Source: UBA1181 sp045601045 (GTDB taxonomy: Bacteria > Bacteroidota > Bacteroidia > Bacteroidales > Paludibacteraceae). From it: a DNA stretch of 64,000 nucleotides. The stretch is from positions 1-64,000 of the forward strand of contig JAZRZA010000074.1 in assembly GCA_045601045.1 (NCBI GenBank). The letters are read 5' to 3'. The first letter of the stretch is position 1. Every line of letters starts with the position of its first letter. The position numbers and the translations under genes were made by a program. Positions 8,605 to 17,705 of this stretch are shown here, piece after piece. The notes under the pieces are model-generated. The model made no database searches, had not been told where the DNA came from, and worked only from the letters and a program-made list of their open reading frames with translations.

Positions 8605-11182
8605 AACACTTCTCCGCCAATTTCTCTTTCAGCATCTCCTCCATGTCACGGATGGTGAATCCATGTTTCCTGAATTTGTTGACAATGTCGATGGCTTCCC
8701 GTTGCTCTGTGGAGAGCCCTTTCAACTCGTCGGAGATTTTTATTCCTAAGAAGAAAAATACACCAGTTTGGACGGTACTGTATTGGGAAGATAGTTCTGA
8801 ACTCTCTTGAATAGCTTGTGGGGAGCTGATTTCTCCCTCTCTGTTGTAGAGCCAAGCATCTTCCAGCAAGCATCTTTTAGCGGTGGTCTTGGCGATTCTC
8901 TCCTCCGTCCTTCCTTGTTTTCCCTTCTCCACGTAACTATATTTGCCTGCAAGGGATTGGGCGAAGAGAAAGGAGGTGCTCCTTTGAATTTCATCGCATA
9001 GCAATTGGTAGAGGGCTAGTGAGCGTTTCGGCGTCAGATGGGAGATGAAATGATCCCATCCGCGAATCTCCTTGTCTATGATAATCTGAGCGCCGTTGTC
9101 GTATTGTCGTAGGCTAGTGGGGTGTAAGCCAAGTAGTTCAGATACCTCTTGACTAGCCTCCCGTTGTATCTCTTGTGTGTCGAGTTTGGACGAAACACCT
9201 AGTTCCTCCAAAAAGACATAAAACCGCTCTCTTTTCTCTGGAGAGAGATTTAGAATCGTCTCTCTTTCAATGAAATAGATATCTGGACAACCCTCCCAAT
9301 AGTCATTCAGCAATTGGGTGCGTAGTACACACTCCGTACCTTTCCGCAGACTGTATTTCCCTTGAAAGTCAGAGGCTGGTAGGAAGGCGATCTCTTTGAT
9401 CTGTTGGATGTATTGCTGCTGCTCTTCCCCGAAGGCAGGGTAGGAGAGATAACACTCGTACAGTAGGCTCAAATGTTTGAGATGTTCGTCGGCGGAGCGT
9501 GTCTCGCCTCTCTTTTCGGTGTAGATCGGAAGAATGTTTTGGAACACCTCCGTCTCCAAGCCAGGTTCCTTGATGCCAATCTTCTGTAAGGCGGCACGGC
9601 ACTTCTCATCTTCCACTAAAGCGGGATGGATAGCGATGAATTTTTGTTCAGCGCCCTCTGATAAGTAGATGTGAGGGATCGGGTCGCCCGCTTCGTACAA
9701 AGGTCTCACTTTGTTGTCGGTGCAGAGGAAAATCGCTTCGTCAGTAAGTTTGTATTTACTCTTGGCCAAGCAAATGTAAAACCCTTTAAACCATTCGTGG
9801 GTTTGCTCCTCCAACTCCTCGATGGAGAGGGAGAGGACAATATCTTTGATGGTCGGCTCGTAGGCGATGAGTTGGTTCTCTTTGAGGTATTTCAACAACC
9901 GTTCCTTCTCCTCCTCTTTGGCCTCTGTCACTTTTCTAAAGGCCCATTTCAGCGGTTCTTCTGTGAGATCGATGGTATATTCGTTCACGCCTTGGAAGAG
10001 TCCTCTCAAAGTGAGGCTGTCACTGTATCGAGTGTGGGCCGCGTCGACGTACTCGCCATCGTCTGTCACGAATATGGCGGCAGTCTGCAGTTTCTTCGCG
10101 ATGGCAGTGTAGATCGGAGCCAAGGGGTGTTCTCCGTTTTTGTCGAAAAAGTAATTTCTGTCGGTTGGAATAATATCGAATAGGTGCTCGCCCAATAATT
10201 TCTTTTGGGCCAAATGCTCCAACGCCTTTCCTGCGAGATCTCCTAAGTGGATGATCTGTTGTTGGTTCCATTGCTCATGGAATTTGATGCCTTCTCGGTT
10301 GTCTGTCAATAGGAAAGGCGCGTGTATGATGAAAGGGAATGGATCGCGTACCTTCGTGGGGAAGAAGCAGAAAATATTCTCCTCCTTGGCGAGCGGTTGA
10401 GGCTCTCTTGCTTCGTTTGCGGGGATGGCGACCGCGCATCCCGTCTTGTAACGGTGATAGTAGAACGATTCGTTGCTGTCGCCCACCGCCCTTTGAAGAA
10501 CGACAAAGTCGTACTGTGTCGTGCCGATTTGTTCGCATTCCAGACTTTCCAACTCGTAGTTACCCTGTTGATCTGCAGCCTCCCAATGGATTCTCCGTAA
10601 GTGGGAAAGAAAGAGAAGTGGCCGATATAATGTTTGTAATTTACTCAAAATATCAGGATAATCCTTTGCTGCCTCCTTTAGAGGAAAGAGGAAGGTCGTC
10701 TCTCCCTTCTGACGATTGGTTTGGGATCTTGCCGCCTTGACGGGGACAATGTAGTCTTGTATCTCGAAACAAAAGTGGTCGTCCTCTATGTGGGGACGAT
10801 CCGTGTACCTAAAAACGGATTTGAATCCGATACCGAACTTTCCGATGGCGTTGCCGCCCCCTTTGGTGCTGGCACCGATGGATGTGATGGCGTTGAGGTG
10901 GCCTCTATCTTCTCCGTTTCCCTCCTTGTCGGGATCGCTGATGGAGAAAGCGACCGTTCCGTTGTGGCTGTATTCAATATGGTCTGGATAGAGACGGATG
11001 TTCACCTCCGTGGCCAATGCGTCATCCGAGTTTTGTAACAACTCATTGATAAAGTGCGCCTCGTCGGAATATTTATCCACGACAGAGTGCCAAAAGCCAG
11101 CGGCTGCCGGATCTTTGAGTTGTTGCGCCAATTTTGTTCGCTTGGCGGTTAGTTTATCAAACCATTCTTGCTCTTTGTCCAT
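8603..11182 (-). CDS. sacsin-like GHKL ATPase, large protein
   Basis: An 859-residue soluble protein whose first ~260 residues form a GHKL ATPase like the sacsin N-terminal repeat and paraMORC proteins. The N-box is EAHFINELLQNSDDA (about 41-55) and the G2-like motif is GNAIGKFGIGFKSVFRY (about 111-127), with FFPTKVRDPFPFIIHAPF later in the ATPase module. The remaining ~550 residues match no domain I recognise; they contain Glu/Lys-rich helices and no membrane segment, nuclease motif or zinc ribbon. It is monocistronic: 109 bp from cls downstream and about 47 bp from the LOG gene upstream. Families with this head occur in both chaperone-like and conflict-system proteins, so an antiphage role is possible but not shown. 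Confidence 0.7.
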   Translation of the reverse strand: MDKEQEWFDKLTAKRTKLAQQLKDPAAAGFWHSVVDKYSDEAHFINELLQNSDDALATEVNIRLYPDHIEYSHNGTVAFSISDPDKEGNGEDRGHLNAITSIGASTKGGGNAIGKFGIGFKSVFRYTDRPHIEDDHFCFEIQDYIVPVKAARSQTNRQKGETTFLFPLKEAAKDYPDILSKLQTLYRPLLFLSHLRRIHWEAADQQGNYELESLECEQIGTTQYDFVVLQRAVGDSNESFYYHRYKTGCAVAIPANEAREPQPLAKEENIFCFFPTKVRDPFPFIIHAPFLLTDNREGIKFHEQWNQQQIIHLGDLAGKALEHLAQKKLLGEHLFDIIPTDRNYFFDKNGEHPLAPIYTAIAKKLQTAAIFVTDDGEYVDAAHTRYSDSLTLRGLFQGVNEYTIDLTEEPLKWAFRKVTEAKEEEKERLLKYLKENQLIAYEPTIKDIVLSLSIEELEEQTHEWFKGFYICLAKSKYKLTDEAIFLCTDNKVRPLYEAGDPIPHIYLSEGAEQKFIAIHPALVEDEKCRAALQKIGIKEPGLETEVFQNILPIYTEKRGETRSADEHLKHLSLLYECYLSYPAFGEEQQQYIQQIKEIAFLPASDFQGKYSLRKGTECVLRTQLLNDYWEGCPDIYFIERETILNLSPEKRERFYVFLEELGVSSKLDTQEIQREASQEVSELLGLHPTSLRQYDNGAQIIIDKEIRGWDHFISHLTPKRSLALYQLLCDEIQRSTSFLFAQSLAGKYSYVEKGKQGRTEERIAKTTAKRCLLEDAWLYNREGEISSPQAIQESSELSSQYSTVQTGVFFFLGIKISDELKGLSTEQREAIDIVNKFRKHGFTIRDMEEMLKEKLAEKC

Positions 11183-11229
11183 ATCGTTTTATTCTTTTCT
11201 CTTGAGAGTCGATGCTTTCGTATGTATGT

Positions 11230-11811
11230 TTACAAACTTGCGTACTTGTGTGAGTCGTTCTCTTCCCAACCGTGCGCGTTTTGGATGGCGGGTAGCACCT
11301 CCTCCGCGGAGGAGACTACGGTCCAGGTCTTTTTCAGTTGTTCTGACATGAATTTCTCCTCCACGCATTTGTCCAACATGTCAATCAGTGAATCGAAGTA
11401 GTGGTCCACATTGAGGATGATGATCGGTTTGAGGAAGAGACCAAGCTGTTTCCATGTGATGATTTCTAGGAGCTCCTCCAGTGTGCCGCATCCGCCGGGA
11501 AGCGCAATGGCTGCATCCACATCCTGTACCATACGCTCCTTGCGGGAGTGCATATCAGGTGTTTCTATCTCTTTCACCAAGGGATTGTCCCATCCCCGTT
11601 CCACCATGAAGTGGGGGATGATACCCGTGATGTCGCCGTGGTGATCCACCATGGATTGGGCCAATTCACCCATTAAACCGATAGCGCCACCTCCATAGTT
11701 ACATCCGATCTTGTTTGCGGAGAGGATCTCTCCCAAACGACGGGCCTCCATTTTGTACTTGTCATCCACTTGTGAACTGGATGCGCAGTAAACGCACACT
11801 CTCTTTGTCAT
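11230..11811 (-). CDS. LOG-family protein (cytokinin riboside 5'-monophosphate phosphoribohydrolase-like)
   Basis: Lysine-decarboxylase-like / LOG family protein (TIGR00730 type). The hallmark is PGGCGTLEELLEIITW, with HSRKERMVQD before it. The start is placed at ATG 11811 (MTKRVCVYCASSSQ), giving 193 residues as usual for the family; the frame is open 43 codons further but runs into the divergent flippase gene. Family members hydrolyse nucleoside 5'-monophosphates to base and ribose 5-phosphate. A -7 element (TATATTTG, 11833-11840 on the minus strand) lies just upstream. Confidence 0.88.
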   Translation of the reverse strand: MTKRVCVYCASSSQVDDKYKMEARRLGEILSANKIGCNYGGGAIGLMGELAQSMVDHHGDITGIIPHFMVERGWDNPLVKEIETPDMHSRKERMVQDVDAAIALPGGCGTLEELLEIITWKQLGLFLKPIIILNVDHYFDSLIDMLDKCVEEKFMSEQLKKTWTVVSSAEEVLPAIQNAHGWEENDSHKYASL

Positions 11812-11827
11812 GTCATTCCTTTTTTTC

Positions 11828-11860
11828 TTTCGCAAATATAACGAAATAAACCTATCTTTG
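11828..11860 (+). promoter_or_regulatory. promoter for the flippase gene
   Basis: The -7 element TATCTTTG (11853-11860) matches the Bacteroidetes consensus TAnnTTTG, with TTTC 21 bp upstream as a weak -33. The start codon is only 8 bp beyond the -7 element, so the transcript would be nearly leaderless. On the other strand TATATTTG (11833-11840) serves the LOG gene, so the two promoters overlap. Confidence 0.55.
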
Positions 11861-11868
11861 CGTTTGAT

Positions 11869-13305
11869 ATGGAACAGGATTTGAAAAAACAGACGGCTCG
11901 CTCCATCTTGTGGAACGCTTTGGACAAGGTGGGTTTCCAAATGGTGGCTTTAGGAGTAGGGTTGATCACGATGAGGCTTTTGTCTCCCCGTGAGTTCGGA
12001 TTGATCGGCGCTTTGGCGATTTTCACGGCCCTCTCCAACATCTTGGTGGAGAGCGGTTTCTCATCCGCGATGATACGACGCAAAGAGAATAGCGATGGCG
12101 AGTATGTGGCCGTGTTCTCTTTCAACGTGGTCTTAAGTCTTCTTTTTTACATCCTGCTCTTTCTCTTTTCCCCTACCATAGCGAATTATTGCAAGATGCC
12201 TGAGTTGGAGTCTCTTTCCCACTTGCTCTTTTTGTCTGTGATTTTCAACTCCTTGGGTATTGTTCCGATCATTCAATTGACCAAATCGTTATCCTTCAAG
12301 AAGATGTCCATCGCCAGTTTGATGGGGGCGTTGGTATCGGGCATCGTGACGATTCTATTGATTCTGAAGGGGTATAGTTATTGGGCGTTGGCATGGCAGA
12401 TTGTTTTGCAGAGTGCGGTGAAGACGATTCTTTTGTGGCTCTTCTGCGGATGGTTGCCTAATTGTACGCCTCGCTTCGAGGTGCTGAAGGAACTCATCTC
12501 TTTTAGTTTCTCCTTAATAGGCACCAATCTTTTGAACACATTGGCCCGATATGTCTATAACCCCTACATTGGACGCTATTTCGGAGAGGAGCGTTTAGGT
12601 TATTATGCGGAGTCTTATAAATTCTACATCTTGCCGGTCAATATCATCTCCGGCACCTTTTCAGGCGTCGCCTTGCCTGTCTTGTCCAAATTGAATGAGG
12701 AACCCTCCCGCCAGCTCACCTACTTGCGAAAGATGATGCGCGTGGTAGCCTTCGCCATCTTCCCCGTGATGATGGGCGCGATGGCCTGCTTCGACAATTT
12801 GGAGATGGTGATTTTGGGTGAAAAATGGGCGGAGATAGTGCCCTATTTCAGAGTTTTAGCGGTTGCGGGATTGGTTGGCCCTATGCATATCATGTATCTG
12901 AATTTAATGGTGGTGAAGGGCTTCACCAAATTTAATCTTCTGTTGGAGGTGGTGCGTAATGTATTGACCATTCTCTTTCTCTTTCTTTTCCATGATTCGG
13001 TCTATATGATCTTGTGGGGAATCGTGGCGGCGAACCTCCTTTCATATATGGTGGACCTCTTCTTTGTGAGAAGGGTGGTGACCTATTCGATCTTTCATCA
13101 ATTAAAGGATATCTTCCCCTATTTGATTCTCTCCCTCTTTATGGGAGGCTGTGTCTATCTGGTTGGATCCTTCTCCTTGGAGTTGCACCTAAAACTGCTT
13201 TTGCAACTGGTAGTCGGCGGTGTGACTTATTTGTTGCCCGCAAAAATCTTAGGTTCTACCGTATTGGAGGATGTGCTGAATGCCTTTCTGAAAAAGGGAA
13301 ATTGA
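11869..13305 (+). CDS. polysaccharide flippase (Wzx/WzxC-like, MOP superfamily)
   Basis: A 478-residue integral membrane protein with about 12-14 predicted helices, of the lipopolysaccharide/O-antigen exporter branch of the MOP superfamily, which moves lipid-linked glycans across the inner membrane. The N-terminal region LKKQTARSILWNALDKVGFQ followed by RLLSPREFGLIGALAIF is typical of WzxC-type proteins, as is FSFSLIGTNLLNTLARY near residue 210. It ends 7 bp from the convergent membrane protein gene, leaving no room for a separate terminator. No glycosyltransferase cluster surrounds it, so its glycan substrate is unknown. Confidence 0.88.
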   Translation: MEQDLKKQTARSILWNALDKVGFQMVALGVGLITMRLLSPREFGLIGALAIFTALSNILVESGFSSAMIRRKENSDGEYVAVFSFNVVLSLLFYILLFLFSPTIANYCKMPELESLSHLLFLSVIFNSLGIVPIIQLTKSLSFKKMSIASLMGALVSGIVTILLILKGYSYWALAWQIVLQSAVKTILLWLFCGWLPNCTPRFEVLKELISFSFSLIGTNLLNTLARYVYNPYIGRYFGEERLGYYAESYKFYILPVNIISGTFSGVALPVLSKLNEEPSRQLTYLRKMMRVVAFAIFPVMMGAMACFDNLEMVILGEKWAEIVPYFRVLAVAGLVGPMHIMYLNLMVVKGFTKFNLLLEVVRNVLTILFLFLFHDSVYMILWGIVAANLLSYMVDLFFVRRVVTYSIFHQLKDIFPYLILSLFMGGCVYLVGSFSLELHLKLLLQLVVGGVTYLLPAKILGSTVLEDVLNAFLKKGN

Positions 13306-13312
13306 TTCTCTG

Positions 13313-14803
13313 TTATTCGTTAAACGTAATCAGATCCAGGGTGTAATCACCCATGGCGCAGTGGATGGGGAGCACCTCTTCGATTTTCTTGCATGAGATT
13401 TTATCCTTATTCAACATGGTTCCTCTGGAGAGTGGTGCTGGACGGCTGGTCACGTCCGTGTAGATCTCCATGGTAGGATTGTATAGGTTCTCTCTTTGTA
13501 ACGTCGCCACACTATTTTCTTTGTCAGCTCGTACCAAATTTGCTTCTGGCCTCGCTCCGAAACGGTAATAATACTTATTGCTCACGCTGTTTTTCTCTTG
13601 CAGGAGATAGGTGGCTTGTGGATGGTTGTGGATGTGCTCGACGATGGCCTCCTCGTTGTAGTAATTGAGTTGATAGGATGGCACGATTGCGGTAGAAACG
13701 TTCCATAGGAAGGCGGAGAACGCAAGGCCGTAGAGCATGGATTCCTTGCCGACAAAAGGGTGTAGGAAGAAGGCTGCGCAGAGAGGTAGCATTACCATGA
13801 ATTCAGCGTTACCATGGGAGAAGAAGGCGAAGAGCAGACTGAGGCTGAACGCGATGATGTGGCTGATCTCTATGACATCCCAATCGGGCATGGAAAAACG
13901 CTTGCCAATCTTTATGTCTGTCACGAAAGCGTATATCCAGAAGCCAAGACAAACCAATGCCACCAAAATGGCTACGACGCAAATCACAGCGAGTATGAGG
14001 TTCCCTTTGAGTATAATCGGTATGTTCCCGTGGACTTGGTAAATGGTGCGGAATAGATTGATAGGGGTCAGTATGATATTGCTCCATCCGAAATGGATAT
14101 CAGCCGAATCGGAGTGGTAGTAGTCTGTCATGAATCTGAATAGATCCAATAGGAGATGCCCCTCTTCGTTTCTTGGCATCGCGAACAGGTATACGAGGGG
14201 AATCGTTAACGAGGCAAGGGAGAACAATGTCAGACTTCTCATTCTGCGGCCGATCATATATCCCATCCAAAGCCCTAATCCCCAGAAGAGGGCGGTCTGA
14301 TGGAAGAGGCAAGCCACCGCGAAGGATAACCCGCTCCAAAAGGCGAATGTTGTTTGCTCTTCTTGAATCCCTTTTATAAAGAATAGTGATGCCAGTAGGC
14401 AAAAGAAGAGCGGAATGATGTAGGTCTCTCCATCTGTGGCGAATCGAAGCATACCAAAGGTGCTGGCGCAGAAAAAGATGAGGGTCCGGCTCTTGATGGT
14501 GGAGCAAACCATATTTAGCGCCTTGTAGGCGACGAATAATGTGGCCAAGGCGAACAAGGCGTTGGTGGCTTGCATCATTTTCAGCACGTCGATAGAGGGG
14601 AACAAGGATCCTAAAATCTTGTATTCCAAATGGAAGAAACCATTGAAGAGGAGGTGGTGTGGATGGAAAAGATCCACGCCATATTTGGCACTGCATGCGT
14701 AGTCGTATGCGTCCAAAGATGCATTGTTGCTGGGAAGTAAAAGATATGCCATCGCTATGGCCGCCATGACTTTGGTGATCCATTTATTGTTTTTCTCCTC
14801 CAT
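13313..14803 (-). CDS. multi-spanning membrane protein, possibly GT-C type
   Basis: A 496-residue protein with about ten hydrophobic segments. After the first helix it has a periplasmic-type loop with NASLDAYDYACSAKYG and HPHHLLFNGFFHLEY. An acidic residue pair after the first helix and a soluble C-terminal domain (about 400-496) are features of GT-C glycosyltransferases and PMT-like proteins, but no signature is decisive. It is convergent with the flippase. The function is not assigned. Confidence 0.6.
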   Translation of the reverse strand: MEEKNNKWITKVMAAIAMAYLLLPSNNASLDAYDYACSAKYGVDLFHPHHLLFNGFFHLEYKILGSLFPSIDVLKMMQATNALFALATLFVAYKALNMVCSTIKSRTLIFFCASTFGMLRFATDGETYIIPLFFCLLASLFFIKGIQEEQTTFAFWSGLSFAVACLFHQTALFWGLGLWMGYMIGRRMRSLTLFSLASLTIPLVYLFAMPRNEEGHLLLDLFRFMTDYYHSDSADIHFGWSNIILTPINLFRTIYQVHGNIPIILKGNLILAVICVVAILVALVCLGFWIYAFVTDIKIGKRFSMPDWDVIEISHIIAFSLSLLFAFFSHGNAEFMVMLPLCAAFFLHPFVGKESMLYGLAFSAFLWNVSTAIVPSYQLNYYNEEAIVEHIHNHPQATYLLQEKNSVSNKYYYRFGARPEANLVRADKENSVATLQRENLYNPTMEIYTDVTSRPAPLSRGTMLNKDKISCKKIEEVLPIHCAMGDYTLDLITFNE

Positions 14804-14839
14804 GTTGTTGAGAGTTTTTTGTGAACCATATAAAAAACC

Positions 14840-14867
14840 AAAAGCAAGCTATAAATTGCTTGCTTTT
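14840..14867 (-). terminator. 10-bp hairpin between M6 protease and membrane protein genes
   Basis: AAAAGCAAGC (14840-14849) pairs perfectly with GCTTGCTTTT (14858-14867), followed on the minus strand by a T-rich tract. It may end the M6 protease transcript 150 bp upstream. It also lies between a TATATTTG -7 match (14922-14929, minus) and the membrane protein start, so it could act as a leader attenuator. Confidence 0.65.
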
Positions 14868-15016
14868 AGAAAACCATAAACCTTACATCTATAAAGAATC
14901 ATGTTTCACAACATTACACTGCAAATATAGACATATCTATTGTAAAAAAAAACTTTGCGCGGATTTTTTTTGTCTGTTCCTGCAACAATTGTTCCTGTCC
15001 ATAATGCCGATTCTGT

Positions 15017-17581
15017 TTATCGACGTTTGATAATCGCCTTGAATATCTTTCTGCTTGAGTCGGTATCAACCCGTATGATATAGAGACCTGGCGAGTAATT
15101 TTCGCCGAAAGAGGTCTCTCCAATCTCTCCATCTATCTGTTCCACCAATTCGCTGGTGACGGTGAAAACAGTAATTCGCTCCGATCCATTGGTGTTGATC
15201 AGCGTGAGAAGGTTGGACGATGGATTTTGTACTAGTTGACACTCGTTCAACCCATCTTCCGTGTGGGCTATCTTCGTGTTCTCTGCTCTGGCGACAAAGG
15301 CGAAGGATATGCTGTCCATATAGAGCGTATGGGTGACATCTTTTGCTGTTAGACGCAGTTGGTGGATGCCTTCTGGAAGCAGAATTTGTTTGGTGGTATA
15401 TTTGTAACCCCTGCTGTTGCTTGTGATGGTCGCATTGGCTACCCCTGCTATGGCCATTGTGTCGGCCTCTTGGAAATCTATGACGACATCCAATACCGCA
15501 TCGTAATTGGTGGCGTTTCGTAGCGTCATGTCGTAGTATCCCTCCTCTTTGACATTCACGGTGTACTGCAACCACTCTTTGTTCTCGCTGTAGATGACAG
15601 CGTAGCCTAATGTGGTGTTTGTGTTTCGGTTCGTGAACTTGTAGGTAGGGAATAATGCTCCGTCATTACGGATGTAATTGCCTATTTTATTGGTTTGGTA
15701 GGCGATACCTTCTCCTCCCTTGTCGAACATCTCCATTTGGAAACTGCCAGGGATGGCATATGGCTTATCATCGTATGGCGTGGAGGTAATAATCGATAGC
15801 GTGAAGGTTTGGTAGGCTATCTTGCCCTTCGCGTCGGTCACTTGGATCGTGAAGGTCTCTTCACTGATTTGGTCGGCGATTCCGTAGAGGATGCCATTCT
15901 CGCTCAAGTGGATTCCCTCTGGTAACTCTCCTGCGTAAAGGGTAGTTCTGTATGGTTCCTCGCCTCCTATGAAGGTGATCGTGTCCGCGTATTCGGTGTG
16001 GATGGCGCCCGTTTTGATTTCTGTTTTGGTGAATTCTGGTATCTCAATGTACTTTCCGCATCGGAAGGTCATCTGTTCGCTGTATGGACTGAAATCCCAT
16101 AAATAGATGCCTGAATTGGCTCCATTGTCCCATCTGCCATTCGGATTGGAGTCGTCGCTGAAATGGTCTGGACCATTCCCTTTCGCCCAAAATGGATTGG
16201 CGTCATTGGCAGGACGGCAGTCCAACAATTCGTATTGGCTCGGATAATTGTTGTCTCCATCCTCGTTGACGTGCCAAATGAAGATTCCCTTGTCGCGGTT
16301 GTTCCAGGTGCCGTAGTGTTTGTCGCGAACCTCTATGTAATATTTTTCTCTGGCGTTTGCTCCTGTTCCTTGGTAAACGGCGGCATGTCCGACTCCTTTG
16401 GGAAGCGTGATGACCTTTCCGCCTTTGACATCTGTGATGTCTTGCTTATGGGTCAACCATCCGAGTTGGTCCAAGGCCCAAGCGTTCGGATAGGCGGGGT
16501 TGGTTTCGCTGGCGATGGCAAATGCGTCTCCGACGTTGTATTTGTCGGCGTTGTTGGGTTCGTGCTCGTCGTATTGGTAAAAGTCAGGCCAATTGCAGAC
16601 AAGGTGTCCGTTTTCGTGGACAAAGGTTCCCATTGTCAATCTTGTGTCGATATCGGTGATTTGGTAGGAGTGGTAAGCGTCTCTGTAAAATATACGATCG
16701 TCCAGTTTCATCTGCATGTAACTTTGATGAGGCCAGAGTCCTGTTGCCCACTTGTTTTCGCATTTTCCCGCATAGAGTATGTTCATCGCTTTGATGCCTC
16801 CATAGCTGTTTTGGGTCAGTTTGCTGAAATTTTTGGGACTCTCTTTGCTCCATTCCATGATGGCGTTCCTGATTTCTGGTATCAGTTTGTCGATCGTGTA
16901 GGTCGTCGCGTTCATGGGCGCGTAATATGCGAAGTCGTTTGGTGTCGTGTAGAATTTGCTTGGCACGTAGTTGATGTAGGTAAGTTTCCCGCTGGAAATC
17001 CATTGGAAATACTCCTTGATTGACATCGCGTTGCCGAATAGCGGTTGGTTATCTCCGTTCAAGAATTGTTCTATCTGGTCTCTGGAGACGGCGGATCTTT
17101 GGTCGGGGAAGTCTATCAGAATGCAGATGCCATAGACTGTATCAGGCAGTGTCGTCGCGGCTCGTAGGGTAGGACCCTCGGCTTCATTTTCTGCTTTGTT
17201 CAGAATTTTTCGGGTTTGGGAAATTTGCTCTTCTCGGGCCTCTTTGCTGATGCGGATAGCCGGTTCCACCAACATTTTTACGGCATCTGGCGCTTCTTCT
17301 CCTTGATAGACAATGCCTGAAGACGCGTACTCCTTTCCGTCTGCGGAGAGCAACGCGTAGCAGATCGATCCGCTGGTTTCGTCTTTGGTCAGTGTGTAAT
17401 GGTCTATGCTTTCCGCGTCTATATAGAGATCTGTTCCGTAGAGCAATACAGTGACATCTTTCCCGTTGGGCTGTGTCATGGTGTAAGGTGTTCCATGATA
17501 GACCATGGAAAATAGATTACTCGCATGGAATAATAGAACAATAAGCCCAAGTAACTGATATATAAGTGTAATTCTTTTCAT
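15017..17581 (-). CDS. secreted M6-type metalloprotease with CBM6-like domain and T9SS tail
   Basis: An 854-residue secreted protease. The order is signal peptide (1-25), propeptide-like region with an Arg/Glu-rich stretch (about 105-140), then an M6 (immune inhibitor A-type) catalytic domain with the zinc site His322-Glu-Asn-Gly-His326 followed by WPDFYQYD. Residues about 525-600 resemble a putative Ig-like domain (ELPEGIHLSENGILYGIAD, FTIQVTDAKGK). Residues about 608-757 resemble a CBM6-type carbohydrate-binding domain (FQMEMFDKGGEGIAYQ, NKEWLQYTVNVKEEGYYD). Residues about 775-854 form a T9SS type A sorting domain ending FKAIIKRR. It is monocistronic with its own promoter. A protease with a glycan-binding module suggests action on glycoproteins or cell walls; that is inference. 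Confidence 0.85.
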   Translation of the reverse strand: MKRITLIYQLLGLIVLLFHASNLFSMVYHGTPYTMTQPNGKDVTVLLYGTDLYIDAESIDHYTLTKDETSGSICYALLSADGKEYASSGIVYQGEEAPDAVKMLVEPAIRISKEAREEQISQTRKILNKAENEAEGPTLRAATTLPDTVYGICILIDFPDQRSAVSRDQIEQFLNGDNQPLFGNAMSIKEYFQWISSGKLTYINYVPSKFYTTPNDFAYYAPMNATTYTIDKLIPEIRNAIMEWSKESPKNFSKLTQNSYGGIKAMNILYAGKCENKWATGLWPHQSYMQMKLDDRIFYRDAYHSYQITDIDTRLTMGTFVHENGHLVCNWPDFYQYDEHEPNNADKYNVGDAFAIASETNPAYPNAWALDQLGWLTHKQDITDVKGGKVITLPKGVGHAAVYQGTGANAREKYYIEVRDKHYGTWNNRDKGIFIWHVNEDGDNNYPSQYELLDCRPANDANPFWAKGNGPDHFSDDSNPNGRWDNGANSGIYLWDFSPYSEQMTFRCGKYIEIPEFTKTEIKTGAIHTEYADTITFIGGEEPYRTTLYAGELPEGIHLSENGILYGIADQISEETFTIQVTDAKGKIAYQTFTLSIITSTPYDDKPYAIPGSFQMEMFDKGGEGIAYQTNKIGNYIRNDGALFPTYKFTNRNTNTTLGYAVIYSENKEWLQYTVNVKEEGYYDMTLRNATNYDAVLDVVIDFQEADTMAIAGVANATITSNSRGYKYTTKQILLPEGIHQLRLTAKDVTHTLYMDSISFAFVARAENTKIAHTEDGLNECQLVQNPSSNLLTLINTNGSERITVFTVTSELVEQIDGEIGETSFGENYSPGLYIIRVDTDSSRKIFKAIIKRR

Positions 17582-17621
17582 GGCATCCCGAAGTTTGTTG
17601 CGTGTGTCTTTCCAAACTTGT

Positions 17622-17655
17622 CAAATATACAATTTTTTTGATTTGATAGTTCAAA
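17622..17655 (-). promoter_or_regulatory. promoter for the M6 protease gene
   Basis: TATATTTG on the minus strand (17622-17629) matches the -7 consensus TAnnTTTG. TTTG (17652-17655) lies 22 bp upstream, slightly longer than the usual 19-21 spacing. Confidence 0.5.
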
Positions 17656-17705
17656 AAAATCAATAAAAGTGGAATGACTTTTAGGGAATGCAATGAATTC
17701 TTAGT

